Source of the DNA: Brachionus manjavacas
Lineage: Eukaryota; Rotifera; Eurotatoria; Ploima; Brachionidae
DNA: 64,000 bases
Direction: 5' to 3'
NCBI GenBank assembly: GCA_019054805.1
Contig: JAHQIY010000002.1
Span: 9,734,001 to 9,798,000 of the forward strand
Shown here: in pieces, positions 34,851-46,249 of the stretch
Layout: every line of letters begins with the position of its first letter
Position numbering within the stretch: the stretch's first letter is position 1
Translations under genes and position numbers: made by a program
The notes under the pieces: model-generated
The model's input: only the letters and a program-made list of their open reading frames with translations
The model's database searches: none
What the model was told of the DNA's origin: nothing

Positions 34851-34905
34851 GTAATAATTTTCATTGATAATTATTTATTTAGTAAATATATTATAATATT
34901 TTTAG

Positions 34906-35003
34906 ATCATCGGGAAAAATATTTTTTTAAATTCAAAATTTAACGAATATGAAAACAAAGAAGTTTGCAGTTTAAAACTTTTTGTAACATAGATGGTGTT
35001 GAA
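34906..35003 (+). CDS. NOF-like transposase, late 3' exon (right arm, frameshifted)
   Basis: Mirror of 28139-28246 with T7 in place of T8 and A4 in place of A5. Read as given it stops early. The end is approximate. Confidence 0.35.
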
Positions 35004-36439
35004 ACTGAAAGGTAAACACAAAAAATAAACTAAAATTGTTCTTTTTAAAATGAAAACTAATTTTTATTAAACTAAACTAAATTTGACATTACATATATAT
35101 TTTATGAAAACTTTAATTTTAATTAAAATAAGGAGATTTTTTTTTTTAGCAAATAAAATATTTAACAAAATTTAATTCATTTTTTTATAGAATTTTCTAG
35201 AAATAACTCTGATTCTAAAATTTCTCTTTCCGACCAAAGATTCCGACCAAAAAATATTTTAAAATGAAATGAGCTAAATTACTTTGCCTTTAAAAAAAAT
35301 TAAGTTTTTTAATAGCTTTTGATTATTTTAATAATTGTGATAAAAACTAATTGATTGAATCCAAATTCATCGCTTATTTCAGAACATCGGAATTTCTATA
35401 TCTTCAATACTTTGTATTTATTTACTATAGAATTGAATAATTCATTTGATATTTTATAAATTCTTTAAAAAAACTTATTCATGCTTTTGATATATCTTTA
35501 TCTCTTACAAAAATCTTTTAATTTATTTATTTTTCTATAAAAAATAAATGAATAACTTTCTTTTAAAAAAGACATTAAAGAATATGGTTAATTAATGAAT
35601 TTTTTAACTTAAAAATATTTAAAAGTCTTTTTAAAAAAAATAATTCAAAATCAATTTAAAAAAATAAGGCTCTAAATTTTTAAATTCGACAATAAATTTG
35701 AAAAATAACTTCTATTTTTGAACATGTATTTTTAAGTAAATTTACACCATAAAATGAAGTTTTTAAAGATAATAAAAGTTTTATCTAAAAATTTTGAAAT
35801 CTCCTTGCAAAATTTAAATAAAGTATTAAAAATAAATTTAGATAAAATATTTTATTGACTAAATATTAATAGTTATTCCATAACTTGTAATTATGAAATT
35901 TTTAAAAAAATTAAGATAATTTAAGAAAATTTATTTTTTTTATACACATTAAAAAATTACTTCACTCATTAATTAAAAATTTGAAAAATGAATATTCAAT
36001 TTAATTTTAGAATATCTTAAATATCAGTATCACAAAGATACTTTAGACCACAGGGATCATTTTTAAGATTACCAAAACAAATTAAATTTTACAAAAATTT
36101 TGAGTAATTTAACATTTAAATTAACAGTGTCTAGGTCCAAAAGCTGGTGCAAGTGACCCACAAAAGCCTGTGAACAATTTTTAAACTTAACTTTTACCTC
36201 TCCAATCTGCAATTGTTACAAATATGCGATTGAAATTTTTTTCAAATATGATATGTTTTCTTCTTTAAAAATTGACTCAAAATTAAATTTAAAATAATTT
36301 TTTAGACAATAGAGATAGTAATTTTAAATAGGGTTTAATTTTTCTTTTCTGGCACATAAACTCCAATTTCCATAATCATAATATAACTCATTGATAACCA
36401 GCTCTGAACAATACTGCTTGACCATTTTTTTTTCGTAGA
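35004..36439. other. AT-rich region, no recognised gene (right arm)
   Basis: Mirror of 26716-28138. It contains the ~80-bp dispersed repeat at 35079-35155 and otherwise nothing that I can name. Confidence 0.5.
35079..35155 (+). repeat. ~80-bp dispersed repeat, copy 3
   Basis: It matches 20044-20128 in the same orientation apart from a T/A change (ACATTACATA) and a longer T-run. It lies downstream of the plus-strand NOF-like exons. Confidence 0.8.
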
Positions 36440-36602
36440 TTTTTTTTATTTTTTTTTCTAATTAAAAAATAACTTTTTTTTTAAAAAATAAATATATTAA
36501 GATAGCTTAATTTTTTATTTATTTCCTGTTTTTTGTCAAAATTAAGACCGCCAAGTTGACCGGCAAAATTAACGCTCGCCAAAAATCTGGCCGGTTATTT
36601 GA
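36440..36602 (+). repeat. inner end of the hAT-like element beside array 4
   Basis: It is the same sequence as 31421-31561 and in the same orientation, including AAGATAGCTTAATTTTTTAT and the GC-rich CCGCCAAGTTGACCGGC transition into the monomers. Confidence 0.75.
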
Positions 36603-37473
36603 CCGCCCGTTTATTTTTAAACGGTTATTAAACGGGCCAAAAATTAGCCCGCCAAAATAAACGGGCCAGAGTCCGTCCGCCAAAATTGGAACGGTTTCAT
36701 GGACCGCCCGTTTATTTTTAAACGGTTATTAAACGGGCCAAAAATTAGCCCGCCAAAATAAACGGGCCAGAGTCCGTCCGCCAAAATTGGAACGGTTTCA
36801 TGGACCGCCCGTTTATTTTTAAACGGTTATTAAACGGGCCAAAAATTAGCCCGCCAAAATAAACGGGCCAGAGTCCGTCCGCCAAAATTGGAACGGTTTC
36901 ATGGACCGCCCGTTTATTTTTAAACGGTTATTAAACGGGCCAAAAATTAGCCCGCCAAAATAAACGGGCCAGAGTCCGTCCGCCAAAATTGAACGGTTTC
37001 ATGGACCGCCCGTTTATTTTTAAACGGTTATTAAACGGGCCAAAATTTAGCCCGCCAAAATAAACGGGCCAGAGTCCGTCCGCCAAAATTGGAACGGTTT
37101 CATGGACCGCCCGTTTATTTTTAAACGTTTATTAAACGGGTCAAAATTTAGCCCGTCAAAATAAACGGGCCAGAGTCCGCCCGCCAAAATTGGAACGGTT
37201 TCTTGGACCGCCCGTTTATTTTTAAACGTTTATTAAACGGTTCAAAATTTAGCCCGCCAAAATAAACGGGCCAGAGTCCGCCCGCCAAAATTGGAACGGT
37301 TTCTTGGACCGCCCGTTTATTTTTAAACGTTTATTAAACGGTTCAAAATTTAGCCCGCCAAAATAAACGGGCCAGAGTCCGCCCGCCAAAATTGGAACGG
37401 TTAATACGGTCACGGTCACGGTTTTTAAAATTTTTGGCCCGTTTACTGTCCGCTTGCACGGACACCAACACTA
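36603..37473 (-). repeat. 101-bp monomer array 4
   Basis: Mirror of array 1 with one monomer fewer; one unit is 100 bp (a G lost near 36990). It ends at CCAACACTA (37465-37473), followed by the ATCCAGAT duplication at 37474-37481. Confidence 0.93.
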
Positions 37474-37667
37474 ATCCAGATGGTACACATACAAATAGCA
37501 TCGAATCTATCTGGTGCTCAGCTAAAACACAATTCAAGGTTATGCGAGGGGTGTCAAGAAAATTTTTAAACTCTTATCTTGATGAATTTATATTGAGAAA
37601 AAATGCCTGTGTTGATCGAACAGATGCCGGTGATGCAATTTTAGAAGTTATTTCTAAGACAAATTAA
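37474..37667 (+). pseudogene. Merlin transposase C-terminal fragment (right arm)
   Basis: Mirror of 25377-25570: DGTHTNSIESIW with the catalytic glutamate, YLDEF, and the same stop. The plus-strand upstream part of the gene is at 30449-30749. Confidence 0.8.
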
Positions 37668-37961
37668 ATAGTAAAGAGTGAGGACTTGGTTGAACTTTTA
37701 AATTGTATGTGTAGGTCGTCCAAAGAAGGTTATTGTTGATGAAAATATTGTTGCAACAACGTCCGGGACAATTGTCCGTAGAGATGACAAGACCCAATAA
37801 CGAAATTTAAATTTTTTGAAATTAAGTTTTTCTACTTCCGCATTTTAATATATCAAATTTCATTTTAAATTTCTGTTCCAATTTTACGCATTAATATCGA
37901 AAGCAAATATTTTAAAGTTAATTTTTTTTAATAAAAATCAGATAACTAAAATGAATCTTAC

Positions 37962-38543
37962 CTTCTGGCAAAACAAATAAAAATATCTACAAGATAGCTT
38001 TCAAATTCATCAATTGTTTTGGAGTTTTGTAATAAAGTAAACGAAAAAATAAAACACTTTATCACATTTTGGCAAAGATTAAACTTTCGAACTTTTGATA
38101 TCATCATTTTTAAAAAGTGTGTTGAACACAAATAAATAGTAGTTTTTAAAGGCCATGATTCGATGCTTTGTTTTTTCTGAATAATTTTTTGATACCAAAT
38201 ATTTAGATAAGTTTCAATTGTGCAATAATTAAAAAATTTCTAATAGAGCATTGATAAATGGCCATGAAAAATCAATAACTATAACTGGAGCTACGTTTAA
38301 ACAACTAGAAGATATAGCCTCAATTTTATTACGAAATGTTAATAAATATTTCGAAATTGTTGCTGTTGTGTGGGAAGTTGAAACGAAGTCGAAAATTGGA
38401 ACAATTGTTTTAGTTTCAGTATCATGCATTACCATAGAAAATAAAAATGGCGAATTTTGTTCATTGACTTCTTTTAGTATTGATCCAGTGGCATCTAGAT
38501 GCCATACTGGGTTTAAATAACTGATTTTCTCCCAAATTTTGAC
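37962..38543 (-). CDS. NOF-like transposase, exon 3 (right arm)
   Basis: Minus-strand mirror of 24499-25081, with the same WHLDATG and DFSW motifs and the same T6 slip after LLEIF. It joins exon 4 of the left arm (29570-28910), phase 0 to phase 0. Confidence 0.72.
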
Positions 38544-40062
38544 CTTAATTAAAAAAAAATATATCATTAATTAACCAAAATTAAAAAGAAAATAATTTCC
38601 AAAAGGTGGTTTTTAAGTCAAAGCATTAAAATCTGTTATTTTTACATAAATTAAAAAATATCAAAGTTATAATAAACAACACTAAAATTAATATTGAATG
38701 GTTTAAATTTAGTAAACTTTAGATTTTTATTCAATTTTTAAGAGTGTGTAAAAATGTTGAATAAATTACCTTCAAAAAATTAAATTTAAAAACTACAAAT
38801 TTAGACTTTATATTAAATTTAAAAAGTAAAAAATAAAAATATTTGAAAACAGCTTGATGAAATTTTTTCTTTAAAAAATTCCAAAAGAATAGTTTTTTAA
38901 GTGTTTTTTTCAAAAAAGACAAATATAATCCAATTCTTTCCCTCAATATTTAATGCAAATTAATTATTCCAAGCGAATTTTCATAATATTTTCCTATTTA
39001 ACAAACACATGTATTAGATTAATATTTAGATATTTCAAATTGTTCAGATATTTAAATAATCAATTTTAGCATATCGTACGGACTCCTGAATATCTTAGGT
39101 TATAATTTTTAGAAACAAAAAAATAAAATATTTTTTGTATCGAAATTCAAATGAATCTTGAATCTTTCAGTCACAAACGAATCTAATATTTAGAAATCAT
39201 GAGCAATGACAGAACGAGCAACTCGAATAATAATTTGTATAACATTTGCAGACTGGAACATTGTTACTTGATTTTCATTGAAATTTATTAATGTTAATGT
39301 GCCAAAAGAAAATAATGAATTTTTTTTTTTTCATCTTTCTAAATTATCTATCTGTAATTTATTGATTGATTGATTTTACTAATAAAAAAAGGATACGATT
39401 TTTTTTTAAGAAAATAAAGATCAAATAATTTTATGTATGGCTAAATTTATTTCTTTTTTGTTTTTTTTTCAATATTTTTTAGAAGTAAATAAATTTCTTT
39501 CAAAAAAAAAATTAATATGATTTAGGGATAATTTTTTTAAATTAAGGAAGGATAATTTTTATATTGAAGATTTATTTTGAAAATGAATTTTCTGAGAAGA
39601 AGAAAAAATTATAAACCTTCATTTTATATAAATTGGAATAGTAATCGTGGCATAAACATTTAATTAACAATTTATTTCTTGTTTTATAAATTTGAATTTG
39701 TGGAAATTTTTTTATAAATTTGTGGTGAGGTTTAACTGACGTCGAAAAAATTCCAAAATTATAATAGTGATGTAAAAAATTATATAAATTTTTTGATATT
39801 AAGCCTGATCTAGCAAATTAAAAAAAAAAGTCTGGACTTGGACTTTTTTTTGGGACTTACTCTGATTTATATGATATTATGATTTATTTTTTTATATTTA
39901 TATATTTACATTTTTTTTATTTTTATATGTATGATTTAGTCTAATTGAAACAATTATTTTTTTCACGGCAATTTGTTCACTTTATGACATAATTTGATTC
40001 TATGAAAAGTTTTGACTTGCTTTCAATTTTTATTAATTTAAATTTTTAATGGTTTCATTTAC
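38544..40062 (-). other. intron 2 of the NOF-like transposase (right arm)
   Basis: Mirror of 22981-24498. It is AT-rich and I recognise nothing in it. Confidence 0.55.
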
Positions 40063-40265
40063 CTGTATGCTATTCATTAACATGAATCCAAAAGGATATT
40101 CACTTATTTCTTGAATATAACCTGGTAATTGTTCCGTATTTAAACAAATTTTTTGACATAATTTTAATGAGGCTCTTAAATCGATAATATGATCGTTACT
40201 AATTTTATTGGCATTTATTCTTTCAGACTTAATCATCTTCAACACGCTTTCATTAGTAGATTTTT
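40063..40265 (-). CDS. NOF-like transposase, exon 2 (right arm)
   Basis: Mirror of 22778-22980, with the same protein and splice sites. Confidence 0.65.
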
Positions 40266-40332
40266 CTATTAATGAATAAATAAAATTTTTTTTTTAAATT
40301 TAAAATAAAAATACTTTTATAGAAATCTTCAC

Positions 40333-40780
40333 CTGTAACATTTTCATAATTATAAATTTTATTATCATTTAAAACACATGAAATTCCATCGGCTACAAGT
40401 TTAACTGCTTGTTCATTTCTCATTTCTCCCCAGTGTCTTAATTTTTTTATAACCTTTTCGTGGTTGCAATTTTCTGTCATTTGAATATTGAAATAAATGT
40501 CTGAATATTGATTTGGTTCATTTTTATAATAACAAAAAAACTTATTATTGCACAACTCATATTTACAACTATAAAGTCCAGACCAATAACTTTTAGTATT
40601 AAACCAATTATAAAGGTTTTTCAACCAACAATTAATTTCATAATTATTTTGAAGCTTAAAACTAATGTTATCATGAAAATCTATTAAAAGTCTTCTTCTT
40701 TTTTCTGCTTTGACTCTTATGAGATGACCACTCCACTCTTCATAGCTTAAAGCGACTGTGAAAGACTTATATTTTTCCAT
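40333..40780 (-). CDS. NOF-like transposase, exon 1 (right arm)
   Basis: Minus-strand mirror of 22262-22709, identical in protein. An in-frame GTG-type extension upstream (to 40807) exists only because a stop lies further away; the ATG at 40780 is preferred because it matches the left arm. Together with exons 2-3 here and the intact left-arm exons 4 onward, this minus-strand gene is the better preserved of the two symmetric copies. Confidence 0.7.
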
Positions 40781-40972
40781 TTTTTTATTAGAGAAAACCA
40801 AAACCAATTTTTAAAATATCAAATAAATTGCACAACTTTGTTTAATAAAACAAACGAGGCCTTTAATTTCAAAAGCATAATAGAAAATATAAAATTTTCC
40901 TTTATCTAGGCATATATAGAAACACGCTTTGATTATTATTTAGGATGGTTAATCCTTATAAATACACTTGAA
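40781..40972. promoter_or_regulatory. shared divergent promoter region, right arm
   Basis: Mirror of 22069-22261, with TTATAAATA near 40957-40965 upstream of the accessory gene ATG at 40973. Confidence 0.45.
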
Positions 40973-42373
40973 ATGTTTTATTATTCATCTAAAATTTATT
41001 CTTCAGTTCATAAGTTAGATGAAAATAACAATTTACTTCCAAATGTAGAACAAATTTTGGACAAATCATGTAAAAAATTACCCATTTTTTTCCAAGAAGA
41101 AGTAATAAATGCGGAAATTTTAAATTCCAAAAAATAACCTTGAGGTTAATCCAACAAAAGATAAAATACTGTCAGAATTAAGATCTGATTGTATTTACAC
41201 TTTAGATTCTCATCCAAATGAAGAAATCAAAGAAGAATACATAAAATGTAAAGAGGAATCCTTAAATGAATTAATTCAGTCAAAAAAAAACTTAAGAAAC
41301 AAAAATATAGAAGCTTATAAATGCGATGTATGCGAATTTTCATCTTGTTCGCAAAGGGGACTAAAGCAACATCAAACAAAATCCCATTACAATAAAAAAA
41401 AAGAAATTAATCAAAAAAATCTAGTTGAAAAAAATAATAAAAAATTAAATAGTGAAAGTGATTTAAAAATAGAAAAAGTATTAAGTAAAAGTTATTTATC
41501 ATTGAAAAGTTTAATAGCTGACCAAGAAAAAATTATAGAAGACTATAGAAATAATAAAAGTGAATTTAAAATTTCGTATGAAAAAAAATTTAATGAGTTA
41601 AATTCAGAATTATTAAAAAAAGATAAGGATAAAATAAGTTTAAGAATACAACTTGATAGAAATGAAGGTGCACTCGCTCAGCTAAAATCAGTCACTCAAA
41701 CTAATTTTCAGCACATGAACAACAATTTAGAGACAAAAAATGAAGAATTGGTCAAAATAAGATCTGATTTGGAAAGAAAGAAGGAGAACTCATAGAGTTA
41801 AAATCCGAATTAAATGAGCTAAGTTCGAGAAAAAGCGCTGAATTTTCTGCAGAGCAATTTTCTTTCATGAATAATAAAAAGTCTTCTGGTATTCATATAT
41901 CCAGTGAGCAATTCCAATCTCATATTAATCCTGTGAACGAATCTTTTACTGCGTTACCGTCAAACAATGATTATAAAAAATCTAATAATTACATTAATGA
42001 AAATTCTTCAAAAGTTTCTCAAAAAAATTTTAGATTTCCTTCTTTTCAATACATCAATCCATCTCAACCGAACGATATTGAAATGGTTGATTCTGTTTTT
42101 TCAAATATTAAACAATTTGTAAATGATTTACCATTTCCAATCCAAAATTTATCAAATTCTCAAATTCTTTCGTTAAAAAATTTAATTGCAATGGAAAATG
42201 TTTCTAAATCTCTAAACAACAAACCTAATTCAGGAGTTTGTAATGTTTGTGAAAAGGATTTCGGAAATTTTCAATCAATGCGGCAGCATCAAAGCCTTCA
42301 ACATTTTAAACTTTTAAAACAATACAGAACACAATATGGAAAGTTTTTTGAGAATTATTTAAATTTTAAATAA
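40973..42373 (+). pseudogene. C2H2/coiled-coil accessory gene, right copy with two frame breaks
   Basis: Mirror of 20725-22068. An extra A near 41134 (A6 against A5) and a missing A near 41780 (A3 against A4) interrupt the frame that is open in the left arm. The 3' end is better than the left copy: it reads CNVCEKDFGNFQSMRQHQ and on to a second C2H2 finger and a basic tail ending FENYLNFK. Between them the two arms hold every segment intact. All breaks are homopolymer-length differences. Confidence 0.7.
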
Positions 42374-43517
42374 TTTTTTTTTTCAATTTTTTCTTTAGTT
42401 GGATATATATGTTATTACATTGATATTTATTATAATTAACTTGTAGTTATCGAATGATTTTGATTGAAGTCAATTCAATTTATTTTATTAAACTATTATT
42501 AATATTTATCCAATAAAATATTTAATCTGTAATTGATTTTTGATTTATTTTTGTATTTTTTATTTTTTATTTTTGATTATAAATTAAAAAATTGTTTTTC
42601 TTATTTTCTAAATCTATATTCATGTAAATCATAATACATTAAAATTATTTTAATTAAATCAAAGATTTATTTTAATATTTAAAAACAACACTTTTGAATT
42701 GAAATGATATTTTGAATTGATCATCAACTTCAATGAATTGATGCCTTGACATAAAATATCGTTTTAGCTAAATGTTAAAGAATTTTTTTCAAAATAATTA
42801 ACTCATAATTCATCGTTTGTATCAATGCCCTTCTAAAGTGAAGCCAAAAGCGTAAATAACCATTTAATTGGTATCCAATATTAAAATAACTAAAAAAATT
42901 AATTTAAACGACTTATATGAGATTTCATTTGCTAAAAAAAAAATCTCCTTATTTTAATTAAAATTAAAGTTTTTCATAAAATATATATGTTATGTCAAAT
43001 TTTCTTCCTGTTATGAATAAATTATTGTTTTTGCATATTGAATCTGGTATTTAATTATCAACATCGAAATAAAATCAAAAGTATATCTTATTATTTTACT
43101 TTTCATTTTAAAGTTTTTAAGAGTGTCTTTTGGAAGTATTTGTCATGCAGTCATTTGGTTTTTGACTCCACAGTAAACTGTAGTTTTTTATTCTATAGTC
43201 GATCAACCGACATTGATCTGGGCATAGATTTTGGAGATTAATGAGCAGAATGGGTTTTGGTAAAGAAACATTCAATGGTTTTGATCGAATTAGAAAACGA
43301 TGAAATTCATATTTTTTTATTTTTCGCAGAAATATTCCTTCAACACTTTATTCAATAAGGTAAAAAAAGAGAAAAAAATATTTGGGTAATTTTTTGAAAT
43401 TACTAAGATTGGATTTTTATTACACAAAGATGAACTTGAAGCATTTCGATAATAAGCTAATTGTCTCAATGAGACAGAGCGATCCGACCCGATCGGAAAA
43501 ATGATACTTACACTTAG
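42374..43517. other. AT-rich non-coding stretch, right arm
   Basis: Mirror of 19530-20724. It contains the ~80-bp dispersed repeat (42921-43003) and two tiny splice-flanked candidates upstream of the WDFY3-like exon; no gene is supported. Confidence 0.55.
42921..43003 (-). repeat. ~80-bp dispersed repeat, copy 4
   Basis: Mirror of copy 1 at 20044-20128. Confidence 0.8.
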
Positions 43518-44075
43518 TGGGCAGCGGCGAGCGCGTCTTCCTTCCCAAATCCGGTCTTACCTACTACACTTGGCTCTACATCGACAAGTTCGCCTCCAAC
43601 GCCAAAAGCCTCCATCCCATCCGACTGCTCACTCTGATCAAGCATTCCAAGCTAAATGACACTCTCTCGTCTTGTTTGTGCGTCTACTTGAGGGCCAAGA
43701 ACCACTCGCTGTTCGTCAACACGGACGAGTGTCTGCTGAACCAGCTCAAGCAAGTCGAGAAGCTGAGCGACTCTTCGGTCAAGTTAAACTGCTCGGAGCT
43801 GTTCCAAGAGGGCAAATGGCTGCATTTGGCAAAAGTGCTGAGCCGGGCTGTGCTCAAGACGAGCACGGTGAGTGCGTACGTGAATTGCAAGCTTGTGGGC
43901 AGCCAAGAATTGAGCTATTTGAATTCGATAGTTGTGGCAAACGGGCCGCCGTGCACGCCAGCATCGGCACGCTGTCCATGTTTCGCTGTCAGTCGGCGGT
44001 GGTGCCAACTCGTCGAAATGTTCGAAATGACAAATTTTCGCCGCGTCTACAACAAAAACGACAGCAAGGCCATTG
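43518..44075 (+). pseudogene. WDFY3/ALFY-like exon fragment, right arm
   Basis: Mirror of 18972-19529 with identical protein in all frames, including the two compensating frame slips. CACTTAG precedes it and GTAAAC follows. The overlapping reading frames on both strands here arise from its high GC and are not separate genes. Confidence 0.6.
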
Positions 44076-46220
44076 GTAAACAAATTTTTTTGTTTAGATA
44101 TATCAAAACTAAACTCAATTAACATTTTTAATTTTTTTAATAAATTATTTTAAATAAAAATTCAAATTGCAAACTGCAATTTTTCAAATTTTCTTTTTTA
44201 TTTTTGAGCAAGATTAAACAAAATGAAAAATGAGCAAAATTTTTACTTTGCCAGTTGAAGCACATATTTAGTATAACATTTAGTTAAGCTTTCGAATCTA
44301 CTTAGCTCTTCAAACCAAAAGTTAAGGTTTCTTAACTAATATCGATGAGTAAATCTCATAAAATATCATTAATATTGCTAAAGAAGTGTTCCTCTGAAAC
44401 CATAAAAATCTTTTGTTCACCTAATTAATAAATTGTTCACATATTCCAATTTTGGATCACCTTTCCGTAAAGACAAAAATTAAGTAAACTAAAAGTTCAC
44501 AAAACCCGAGAACAAAAATTGTTCACATAATAAGTGAAATATGGTCACCTAGCCTACTAGACTTAATAAAATAAACATAAAAAAATATTGCAACAAAATG
44601 CAAAATATTTTTTTTTATCTTTTTTAATTTTCTCATATAAAAAAAGACAACAAGATAAAATATCATTAGTATTTTAAATGATTTTTGGTTTAATTTTATT
44701 AACTAAATAAAATAGAAAAATAAAGATTTTTTTTTGAAAAGAAAGTAATTAAGATCAATTTATATTTGAATTTTAAAAACCTAATAAATTGATAAATATT
44801 TACCCTTTTTTCGATTTTTACGACTAGAATTAATTATTTTTAATCATTAATTGAAGATTAATTTTATAAGTTTATATTTAAGCTATACAATTATTTTAGA
44901 CTTTTATTCTTGCTAAATAATTTTTTTTTAGCAAAAATGTATTTTTCTTACAAAAATATTGTTTTTAATATTGATCCCATTCTGATGCGTGATAAAAAAT
45001 GAATTTTAACTTTTTAGAACAAAAATTAGTTTTTATACAATAATAATGATTTTCATTTCAAATATTTCATAAAAAGCAATAAATAAAAGGAAATAAATAC
45101 TTATTTTATCTCAAATTGTTATTTTTAGAGAAAAAAATTATTTTCCAAAATAATTTCTTATCTAGTAGAAAAATTAATTTTTTGAATAAAAATTATCTTT
45201 CTTGAATAAAAATTTATTTTTAGTACAAAAAACTCTGGTTTTAATTCAAAATATTGCTAGATGCTCAAAAAAAGTTCATTTTTGCTAATAAAAGAAGATT
45301 TTTTTAATCATACAATCTTAACCAATATCGTGTCTTTAGTCATAGTTGACCAGTTGATTACATATTTTTGTCCAGTGAATCTTACCTATATCACATCAAG
45401 ACTGGACCCCTAATCTTTCGAGCTGGAATAAGTGACCAGAATTTTGTCACCTATTTTTTAGTTAAGTCACTAATTTTTTTTCTCGAATATTTGATTTTTT
45501 TACATTTTTTTTTTATTTTAAAATAATATTTGAAATAATATTTGATGAATCTTAATTGAAAAAAGCTTTATTATATTTTATAAATTATACAAATTAAATT
45601 AATTATAAAATCTTTATATAAAAAGCAGGCTTTTGAAAAACCAAAATGCAAAGATGAAACTATGGAAGAAAAAATAATTTTTGCTCAAAATAAGAAGTTA
45701 TATTCGAATCAAGATATATCGAATATCATACTCCATTGAGTAATTGCAAACAAGTAGTTTCTTCATTTTTTCCTGAACTTAAAAAATTTAAAAATGCCTT
45801 ACCTCTATTTATTTCAACATATCGTTATTCTTTTAGCTTATTTCAAAAAAAAGTCATTTTAATCCTAAAACATTATTTTTTAATACAAAAAAAATAATTT
45901 AAAAAAAAAAAATAATTTTAAAAAAAAAAATAATTTTTCCTCAAGATAAGAAATATTTTTCCAAAAAAAACAGTCTAAACTAAAATTGAAACATGTGTTT
46001 TTTTAAGCAATTTTTGTACTAAAAATTAATTTTTATTCAAAAAAATAATTATTATTCAAATAAATAATTTTTCTTCTTGATAAGAAATTATTTTGAAAAT
46101 AACTTATTTCTCTAAAAATAACATTTTGAGATAAAAATAAGTAGTTATTTCAAAAGCACATTCTAATCCAAAATTGAAAAATGTTGTTTTTTTAGTAGTA
46201 TTCGAAATAAATATTAATTA
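44076..46220. other. AT-rich region without recognised gene (right arm)
   Basis: Mirror of 16816-18971. No gene is seen. Confidence 0.7.
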
Positions 46221-46249
46221 AATTGCATCAAAAATAATTTTTTCTTTGA

